Shown piece after piece: positions 57,240-64,000 of a DNA stretch of 64,000 nt; within the stretch, counting starts at the first letter, position 1, and each line of letters begins with the position of its first letter. The position numbers were made by a program, and so were the translations under genes. The stretch spans positions 2,294,001 through 2,358,000 of the forward strand of contig NC_061862.1 of NCBI RefSeq assembly GCF_907164915.1, written 5' to 3'. This stretch comes from Impatiens glandulifera (Eukaryota > Streptophyta > Magnoliopsida > Ericales > Balsaminaceae). The notes below the pieces were generated by a model. It searched no databases. It had not been told where the DNA came from and worked only from the letters and a program-made list of their open reading frames with translations.

Positions 57240-58174
57240 AGCCATGAAACAGCTAACAAAGGGAATGTGTTGGGAAGTGGTTTCAATAACGAAAGACAGA
57301 GTAAATGGAGTTGGTATAGCAATATATCAGAAGCCTATGACAAACGAATGCTATGGACAAAGATCAGAAGATAAACCTCCACTCTGCCATGAATCTGATG
57401 ATCCAAATGCAGCCTGGTATGTTCACGTATTTCCTTATTCTCACCGTTTACTGTAATAAAATAAGGAAAAAAAAGGCATGTTTTGTAATTTTCAATTTTA
57501 ACCATCGTACTTTACCAATGTAATTGTGATCGTCATGAAATACCACTTAAAAATGGTGTGTTATGTATATAAACACAGGAGTGTACCATTGCAAGCGTGT
57601 ATGCACAAATTACCAACTGATGCGACAGAACGAGGATCTCAGTGGCCAGAGCAATGGTCAGAGAGGTTAACGAAGACACCTTATTGGTTATTGGGTTCTC
57701 AAATTGGAGTGTATGGCAAACCAGCACCGGAGGATTTCACAGCAGATCATGAACATTGGAAGCGGGTGGTGAACAAGTCATATCTTGGAGGAATGGGAAT
57801 TAATTGGTCCACTGTGAGGAATGTGATGGACATGAAAGCTATTTATGGAGGGCCGAGGGTATGCATGTAATTAAAATTCTTTATTTTCTTTTGTACTTGG
57901 GAATATTATTAAACTTTATATTATTGTTAGGTTTGCTGCTGCTCTAAAGGAGTTGAACGTATGGGTGATGAATGTTGTCCCAATAGACTCCCCAGATACA
58001 CTTCCAATTATCTTCGAGTGAGGTTTATTCGGAACGTATCATGATTGGTGCGAGTCGTTCAGTACTTATCCTAGATCATACGATCTTCTTCACGCCGATC
58101 ATCTATTCTCAAAGATCAAGAGAAAGTATGTATCTTTTTGCTACTTGTTTGTGTTTTTCTTCCTTACAGAAAAC

Positions 58175-58402
58175 CAGGGGCGGAGCCAAGTGCAAGCTGG
58201 CCCGGGCTGTAGTCCGGGTAGCCTTATGTATTTTATCAATAACGACGGTAAATTACCGTCGTCATTGGTTATTTTCCGTCGCTAAAAGGTTATTTTTCGT
58301 CGCTAAAAGGCATTGGTGACAGCAAACTATAAAACTAGCCCGGATAGATTTTTTTAATAAAAAATTAGCCCGGGTAGGTTTCAAATCCTGGCTTCGCCCC
58401 TG
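58175..58402. mobile_element. hAT-type MITE in PMT intron 7
   Basis: 228 bp with termini CAGGGGCGGAGCCA and TGGCTTCGCCCCTG and an exact 8-bp duplication CAGAAAAC (58167-58174, 58403-58410). The interior contains repeated CCGTCGCTAAAAGG words and TAGCCCGG pairs near both ends. The 8-bp duplication and the CAGGGGCGG terminus fit non-autonomous hAT elements. Confidence 0.9.
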
Positions 58403-58788
58403 CAGAAAACTAAGTTGGTATTTATTAATATTGTACATTATACAGATGCAACTTCATGGCTTTGGTAGCTGAAACAGACCGTATACTTAGACCGGAAGGA
58501 AAGCTGATAGTGCGGGACCATGTAGATATAATAAGCGAACTGGAGAGTTTGTTTAGAGCAATGCAATGGGAGATAAGATTGACGTACTCTAACGACAATG
58601 AAGGTCTGCTTTGCGTTCAGAAGACAATGTGGCGCCCGAATGAGATGGAGACAATCACTTATGCCATTGCTGCTTGAAAGATAAAACAAACAATTGTGTT
58701 CCTAATTGTATTGTATTCCTTCCTTAGAGAAATCCCTACAAGATCAGACCAATCTTCTTATTGGCTATAGCTAGATTAATTAGCTGTG

Positions 58789-59095
58789 TCATCCCTTTTT
58801 TTGATATTGAAAGTAGTTGCGAATGGGGAAGATAAATATATCATATAAATGGGTGAAGAAATTGTGAAGAGTAGAACAATCAGCTCTGTAATGATTCTGG
58901 GTAAAAACAAACAAATCAGACCATGTGAAATATGAGTATTTCTTCCTACTACTGCAGCACATTCTTTGATTTGTTTTTTGTCCATCTTTGATTTCCTCCT
59001 CTGGTGGCCTCACCACCTTACATTCTCTGGGAGATGAGAAGAAAACCACTGCCCTGTGTACGCAGTTCTTGTATTTCCCATTTGTTAATGCATGT
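58789..59095 (-). pseudogene. GA20ox: GA20-oxidase-like copy A, exon 3
   Basis: Minus strand. Same exon as at 1882-2226: FFSSPRECKVVRPPEEE, YSYFTWSDLFVFTQNHYRAD and HNFFTHLY. Relative to copy B it lacks ~25 bases around LLFVNGDKND. It lies tail-to-tail with the PMT-like gene, its end about 110 bases past the PMT stop. Confidence 0.82.
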
Positions 59096-59150
59096 AGTAT
59101 ATATTAAACAAATCTATCAAAACCATTACTCTCGATAATAGCCAGCCAAC

Positions 59151-59155
59151 GAAAC
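59151..59155. other. Empty insertion site (GAAAC) of the 24-kb element
   Basis: CCAGCCAACGAAACTTACCA here equals the left flank (to 2284) plus right flank (from 26096) of the retroelement, with GAAAC once only. It is direct evidence for the pre-insertion state. Confidence 0.95.
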
Positions 59156-59305
59156 TTACCATGAAAGTGTTGCCGATGTTGATTTCAAAAGTGTCAGGGT
59201 GGAATGGTTTGCGGTTCCAAGAGTGAAACCTGGGGTTGGTAGTAATTCCATCTCATAGACCTTCCATCCTCCAAGAATCTCCTATAGCTTGTAAATCTAT
59301 TTTTA
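59156..59305 (-). pseudogene. GA20ox: GA20-oxidase-like copy A, exon 2 (deleted core)
   Basis: Matches exon 2 of copy B at both ends (donor-side CATGAAAGTGTTGCCGATG; distal TTCCATCTCATAGACCTTCC), but about 75 bases covering the iron-binding GPHSDPTSL and HQDQ segment are absent between 59213 and 59216. This copy therefore cannot encode an active oxidase. Confidence 0.8.
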
Positions 59306-59344
59306 AAAATTAAAGGAGAACTAGCATGAAAACCCACAACTATG

Positions 59345-59462
59345 TCCTTTGCTTAAACTCAAAGCGTTTTTAGATGTAATCGAACTCGTAACATTTTATC
59401 TTTTAAACCGACTCTTACCATTAAGCTACCTTAGTAGGGTATGTAAGATCTACTTTTATTCT
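59345..59462 (-). repeat. tRNA-derived SINE-like repeat, copy A
   Basis: Paralogue of 26350-26462, with A-box-like TAGCTTAATGG and B-box-like AGTTCGATTAC on the minus strand, in intron 1 of GA20ox copy A. Confidence 0.55.
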
Positions 59463-59814
59463 CAATAGTTCGCCATTGCTTTACAGTACTTCTGGAATAC
59501 CCATCTAACATCCATTCAAACATCAGACTTATAACAAACACATGCAAATTAATCTTATACATATATACGTTACATGATTCATTAAATAATAATATATAGA
59601 TAATTTAATTTAAATGGTAAAAGGTTACGGATTCGATTCCCATCAAAATTGTTTTAAATGGAAGCGGATGGTCATGGTTGTAGGTGTACTAACTAATAAC
59701 TAAGATAATTTAACACTGTGGGTGATGATATAACTAAATAGATAATTTCACATAATTATAATAACTCTTATTCTTATTGTGTTTTGACAAAAACAAATAT
59801 AAAAATCTACAAGA

Positions 59815-59886
59815 ATCAGAGTGGCGCAGCGGAAGCGTGGTGGGCCCATAACCCACAGGTCCCAGGATCGAAACCTGGCTCTGATA
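59815..59886 (+). tRNA. Initiator tRNA-Met (CAT)
   Basis: 72 bases: acceptor ATCAGAG pairs with CTCTGAT; D arm GCGCAGCGGAAGC; anticodon stem-loop GTGGGCCCATAACCCAC with anticodon CAT; T arm CCAGGATCGAAACCTGG; final A. The AU first pair, GGG/CCC anticodon stem and ATCGAAA T loop are initiator hallmarks. Every stem is perfect. It is followed by TTTT at 59887-59890 as a pol III terminator. It lies in intron 1 of the opposite-strand GA20ox copy A. The complement of its 3' end plus CCA is the primer site used by the copia elements here. Confidence 0.97.
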
Positions 59887-59984
59887 TTTTATTCGATCAT
59901 TTTATTTATTTTTATTGTAAACAACCAAAACAAAAGCCTTAACTTACCCTCTTGAAATTCATTACCTAGTTTAACAGATTTTCA

Positions 59985-60519
59985 TTTGAAGTAATCCACA
60001 AGCACTTGGATATTGTCATTTTGATGGAATTGAAATGAGAATGTTTCTTTCCAAGGAAGCATAGAATCATTTCGGTTAGACCTAGTTTAACAAATTTTCA
60101 TTTGAAGTAGTCCACAAACACTTGGGTATTGTCATTTTGATGGAATTGAAATGAGAATGTTTCTTTCCAAGGAAGCATAGAAGCATATCGGTTAGAATGG
60201 GCATAAGTATATTCCCAATTGGTACTCGGGATCCTTTGAGCATTGAGCTTCTCATTTATCTGGCAATTAAAGAAGTCACTAGATAATTTGTGGGCAGATT
60301 TAATTAGACTACATCAATTCCATGGTTGATCACTTGGAAGAGGCCATGGCTAAGACAAGCCTCTTTAATAAGCCTTACACATTCCTTGGTTGTTTCTTCA
60401 TCACCTTTGAAGTAGCAATCTAGGTCAGCCATAGTCTGCTTTAGCTCCTCTTGGGAGATAACTGGATCCCGTCTTGTGATCGGCCAAACGAATTTTGAAG
60501 GCAAAGGAATTAGAATCAT
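59985..60519 (-). pseudogene. GA20ox: GA20-oxidase-like copy A, exon 1
   Basis: ATG at 60519 gives MILIPLPSKFVWPITRRDPV, then ISQEELKQ, MADLDCYFKGDEE, ECVRLIKEACLSHG and FQVINHGID, the DIOX_N module of GA20-oxidase-type enzymes (usual GA20ox length ~380 residues). The reading frame breaks after NHGID (60304). Later pieces LTDMLL, ETFSFQFHQNDN and QVLVDYFK are visible near 60000-60180. The segment about 60080-60190 is a tandem duplicate of 59985-60080. TATA-like TATATAAATAG on the minus strand at 60654-60644 lies about 125 bases upstream of the ATG. Confidence 0.82.
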
Positions 60520-61007
60520 AAGGGAAAAAGTTATTTTCTATTACTTTTGCTTCTTTTTTAGTGAGTTCCATTAGAGAAGGGGTGCATGGAAGTGATGAGA
60601 TTTATTTTTCCCTTTATGGGGAAGAGACAGAATTCTCACGCATCTATTTATATACATCTTCATGTGTATTACATGAAATTGTATCTAAAACTGAGCATAT
60701 TTGTGGCCCTACCAATAGAACATTGCACGGGCTAATAAAATATTCATATTTGTTCACAAATAAAACTCTATATAATGGAAAGGTCATTTAAACATATATT
60801 TATATATTGGCTCAAATGTCAATCTAGAAAAGAATAAAATGTGTATTTTCATCTCTTAGAAAATGTAAATCCCTTCTCCCTAAGCAACTCATGGACAATG
60901 GTAGAGGATCCCATGAATGACATTTCGCCTGAAAAGAAGAAGAAAATATGTTTAATGGAGTAGAATGTTACTTGTTTCATGTCTCCAATATTTTAATAGA
61001 GTAGAAT
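60520..61007. other. 5' flank of GA20ox copy A
   Basis: Contains the minus-strand TATA-like box (60644-60654), shared with copies B and C, and sequence paralogous to 29481-29813 up to about 60960. TTTAATGGAGTAGAATGTT and AATAGAGTAGAATGTTGG (60953, 60994) form a short direct repeat just before the LTR-like end at 61008. No gene is seen. Confidence 0.55.
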
Positions 61008-61460
61008 GTTGGAATTATTTCTAATATTTGGGTACATATATTATTTAGTAATCGTGTATTAGTTGTTATCCTATCAAGATTAAAGTCCAACTAAAGTTTA
61101 AAGATTATGGGCATATTTAGACATCTATAATAAATATGGGGATATATTTGTGTCAAAACAGAAATATCATTTATTATTCTGTTGATGGGCCGAATAATAA
61201 ATGGGTATATTGTTAGTGCGGAAAATATTATAAATAAGAAAATAAGATTTTATTGATAGAAATCTAAAGTAGCTGCAACTCACTTAATTTTGATATTGAA
61301 AAATTAATGAGTGATTCTCAATTTAAAAGGATAAGATAGAAAGATCTAGAACTCAAAGTAAATACAATTCTTGACATTAAACAATGCATCTCTTGAGCTT
61401 CATCTTCCTCTCACGCTTCATCTTCAACTCTTGAGCTTCATCGTCACACTTAATGTTTTC
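61008..61460 (-). repeat. Probable 3' LTR of minus-strand copia element
   Basis: Begins TGTTGGAATTATTTC at the end of paralogous flank and lies downstream (minus sense) of an RNase H end at 61652. CTCTTGAGCTTCATC-type words repeat near 61389-61445. The inner end is not certain. Confidence 0.45.
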
Positions 61461-61651
61461 CAAGATTATTAATTATTTATTATTTTTAATACCCCTCTTA
61501 ATTAGTAATCTTGAGTTTCTTTTTGAATTTGTCGAACTTGTCAATCGAGACGGCTTTGATCATGATATATGCTGGCTGATCATTCGTCTTGATAAACTTA
61601 ATGGAAATTACATCTTGAGTAACCAAATCTCAAATAAAATGACGTCGTAGT

Positions 61652-62540
61652 TCAATATGTTTGGACCACATGAAAAACGAGATTCTTTGTCATTGCAATA
61701 GCTGACATATTGTCACAATGAATAATTGTCGGCTCACATTGCTCAAACTTCATGTCCTTTAAAATTCTTTGAAGCCAAATAGCTTTACAAGCTGCATCAG
61801 TACATGCTATATACTCTACTTTGGCTGATGATAATGCCACATATTTCTGTTTTCTTGAGATATTACATTTGATCCAAGACAAAAGATATAACCGGAGTTA
61901 CTTTTTCGATTATCAATCGAGCCTGCCCAATCAGTATCTGTATACCTAACCAACTTACATTCACTTTCTTTTTTGAATTCAATGTCTTGAGTTTTTGATC
62001 CTTGAAGATATCTAAGGATTCTTTTTGCGGCTGCAAAATGAATTTGACTTAGCTCATTTAAAAATCTAAAAAGCAAGCTTACCGAATATGTGATATCCGG
62101 TCTTGTGTTGAGATAGATTAAGGAACCAATCAACTTTCTATAACTAGTTGAGTTAGCTTTCTCACCATCGTCGTTAACTTGAAAATTTTCATTCAACGCC
62201 ATAGGAGTTGAGAGGGGCTTGCATTGACTCATATTGAATTTCTTGAGAAGATCTTTAATATATTTTTCTTGAGATAGAAAGATTCTTCCTGGATTTTTCT
62301 TAACTTGTATACCAAGAAAATATTTCATGAGTCCCAAGTCTGTCATCTCAAATTCTTTCATCATTGATTTTTAAATTATGCCATCATAGCTTTGTTTGTT
62401 CCAAAATAGATGAGCTCATCTACATATAAACATACAATCAAGAAATATTTCTCAATAGTCTTCACATAGAGAGATGATTCACATTTACTTCGATTAAAGC
62501 CTTTCGTGATGAAATAACTATTGATTTTGTAAGTTTTGGC
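61652..62540 (-). pseudogene. Copia RT-RNase H fragment
   Basis: Minus strand: FNRSKCESSLYVK, a reverse transcriptase active-site region reading LYVDELIYFGTN (second Asp replaced by Glu), then FEMTDLGLMKYFLGIQVKKN, PLSTPMALNEN, YRKLIGSLIYL, RPDITYSVSLLFRF and FAAAKRILRYLQG. RNase H follows with YTDTDWAGSIDNRKSNSGY, KYVALSSAKVEYIACTDA and HCDNMSAIAMTKN. At least two frameshifts. The 5' part is cut at about 62540, where the next element begins. Confidence 0.85.
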
Positions 62541-62542
62541 AC

Positions 62543-62859
62543 AATTAGAATCCCACATCGAAAGATGATGGGAGTGAAAAAAGTTTCTTAGTATATAAAA
62601 GAAACTATATTCACAATTAGAATAAATCCCACATCGGAAGATGATGGGAGTTGGGGAAGTTTCTTAGTGTATAAAAGAAAAACTCTCATCTCTTTGGTTT
62701 ATTGCACCCAATATTTGTATCTCTTCTTCTTTATTAATTGATAGCCTTAGTGCTTAGAGACGTAGACAACATTTTGGCCGAACTCCGTTATCAAAGTATG
62801 CTAGTGTGTTCTTTCAGTTATTTTCTTCTTTTGTGTTTCTGTCAGGGTTTTTTCCAACA
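62543..62859 (+). repeat. 5' LTR of plus-strand copia element
   Basis: Ends TTTCCAACA at 62859, immediately before the PBS. It contains a tandem duplication (about 62543-62610 and 62611-62690) of CCCACATCG(A/G)AAGATGATGG plus TATATAAAAG / TGTATAAAAG, so two TATA boxes. The exact start is not clear. Confidence 0.7.
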
Positions 62860-62861
62860 AG

Positions 62862-62874
62862 TGGTATTAGAGCC
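62862..62874 (+). other. Primer-binding site
   Basis: TGGTATTAGAGCC, one transition from the complement of initiator tRNA-Met, lies two bases after the LTR end. Confidence 0.85.
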
Positions 62875-62939
62875 GAATGTTCTTCCTTGGCATGGTGGAG
62901 TCTTAAAAAGGGGCGTCAACTCCTTCGTCATCCTGGATG

Positions 62940-64000
62940 AGGACACCGATGTCGAATTTGAAGTTTGTAGTGGAAATCTTTGATGGAACTGGGCATTTTG
63001 ATATGTGGTAAGGTGAGGTTGTAGATTGTCTTTTTCAACAAGGTCTAGATGTTGCTATTGAGGTCGGAAAGCCATATGGTATAGAAGAAAAATAATGGAG
63101 TATCATGAATCGATTGACGTGCGGAACAATTCAATCATGCCTGTCCAGAGAGCAGAAGTATGCTGTGAAGATTAAAACTTCTGCACAAAAACTGTGGCAA
63201 GCATTGAAGGACAAATTTCTAAAGAAGAGTGGTCAAAATAAGTTCCTTATGAAGAAGCGGTTGTTCCGGTTTGACTACCAATCATGTACTTCTATGAATG
63301 AACATATTACTAAGTTTAATGAATTAGTAGCAGATCTTTTAAACCTTGATGTTAAGTTTGAGGATAAAGATCTTGTTTTGATGTTGCTAGCGTCCATTCC
63401 TGATGAATTTGAACACTTAGAAACAAAGTTACTTCATGGGAAGGGAAATGTTTCTTTTGATACTGTAAGTTCTGTTTTATATAGTCATGAATTGAGAAAG
63501 CAGGATAAAAGAAAAAGCAAAATAGGTACAGCAGATGAAGCATTGATGGTCAGGGACCGTCAGCAAAGCAAATCAAAAGGGAAAGGAGGTAGATCCGAAA
63601 GTAGAGTTGCCAAAGATGAATGTGCTTTCGGTCGTGAGAAAAGACATTGGAAGATTAACTACCCAAAGTTGAAGAAGAAAGAGAAAGATTCTGAAGATGC
63701 AAATATTGCAGAAAACAAAGGTGATGCAGATTCAGAATACTTTTTATCGATGTCACACACAACATCACATCCTGACGCGTGGATATTGGACTCATCCTGC
63801 ACTTATCATATGACACCAGTTCGAAAGTGGTTATTTGACTTTAAGGTGCTAGATGCTGGAGTTGTTTGAATGGGAGATGCTAGTACATGTAAAATAAAAG
63901 GGATAGGTTCAATCAAGCTGAGAAATGATGACGGATCCACCAGAATTATCAGAGATGTTCGGTACATACTGAATATGAAAAAGAATCTCATTTCTTTGGG
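62940..64000 (+). pseudogene. Copia gag-protease start (runs off window)
   Basis: Gag pieces: IFDGTGHFDMW near 62970, then an open frame 63105-63869 with CLSREQKYAVKIKTSAQKLW, KKRLFRFDYQSCTSMNEHIT, SIPDEFEHLETKLLHGKG and a Ser/Lys-rich region. The zinc knuckle is ruined (CAFGREKRHWKINY; two of the three cysteines lost). The protease site reads ILDSSCTYHMTP (Gly of DSG replaced by Ser). A TGA at 63867-63869 interrupts the following domain. The layout resembles the Tork/Tnt1-like lineage. The rest lies outside the window. Confidence 0.82.

Larger units (their letters stand above)
54402..58677 (+). pseudogene. PMT24/25/26-like putative methyltransferase, broken
   Basis: Eight exons are recognisable: to 55086, 55172-55321, 55870-56140, 56978-57088, 57242-57416, 57579-57851, 57931-58125 and 58446-58677. 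The protein has an acidic repetitive stalk, then the DUF248/PF03141 methyltransferase: GPDYIPCLDN, STKHYEHRERHCPE, the SAM motif [74 protein letters not shown] and LRPEGKLIVRD. The family are Golgi type II proteins thought to methylate cell-wall pectin. Damage: the exon start with cytosolic tail and membrane anchor is replaced by a copia gag end, leaving only an out-of-context ATG at 54402; frameshift near 54590; 7-bp insertion at the exon 6 donor; TGA at 58019-58021 where the family has Arg. Two introns hold MITEs. About 690 codons remain. Confidence 0.9.

Noticed and set aside
60561..60791. 76-codon plus-strand ORF upstream of GA20ox copy A
   Set aside because: Shadow in the promoter region of the opposite-strand gene; the paralogue at 29502 does not keep the frame.

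Overview
The window looks like pericentromere-type heterochromatin of a flowering plant. The evidence is long AT-rich satellite arrays, nested Ty1-copia LTR retrotransposons, tRNA-derived SINEs, a LINE relic and MITEs. Embedded in them are intron-containing plant genes: a PMT24/25/26-like putative methyltransferase, gibberellin 20-oxidase-like exons and an initiator tRNA-Met gene. I cannot name the species; an asterid dicot is only a guess. Almost every protein-coding unit is broken. The tRNA is the only gene that looks intact.

Layout. 1-1761: satellite. 1762-29814: a duplicated block carrying a gibberellin 20-oxidase-like pseudogene (minus strand, copy B). A ~23.8-kb copia retrotransposon (2285-26090, minus strand, GAAAC target duplication) sits at its intron 2, and a smaller copia remnant (~27236-29252) sits in exon 1. 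The large element itself contains a solo LTR (6202-7434, CGATC duplication) and a second, opposite-strand member of the same family (~11655-22556) that has lost its 5' end. About 29814-30798: a divergent LTR of the same broad type. 30799-39516: satellite. 39517-41839: a degenerate pair of DUF1985-like gene fragments and a foldback element. 41840-44235: satellite scraps, a SINE and a LINE ORF1 relic. 44236-50815: satellite. 50816-53560: mostly unclassified, with an orphan promoter-like segment. 53560-60960: 20-oxidase exon-1 copy C, a copia 5' end fused onto the PMT-like pseudogene, then 20-oxidase copy A (tail-to-tail with PMT) with the intact tRNA in its intron 1. 61008-64000: two degenerate copia elements in opposite orientations.

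How the parts relate. The block 1762-2284 plus 26096-29814 is a paralogue of 58675-60960. The second copy lacks the big element and so shows the empty insertion site at 59151-59155. The two large copia elements share a lineage marked by ~1.23-1.31 kb LTRs, an initiator-Met primer site, a gag with one CCHC knuckle, and several extra ORFs between pol and the 3' LTR. The plus-strand member carries three diverged copies of one domain; the third is fused to a long coiled coil ending in a hydrophobic segment. The minus-strand member shows two. Both members have a duplicated polypurine-tract region next to the 3' LTR. This extra-ORF and duplicated-PPT architecture is the most unusual system in the window.
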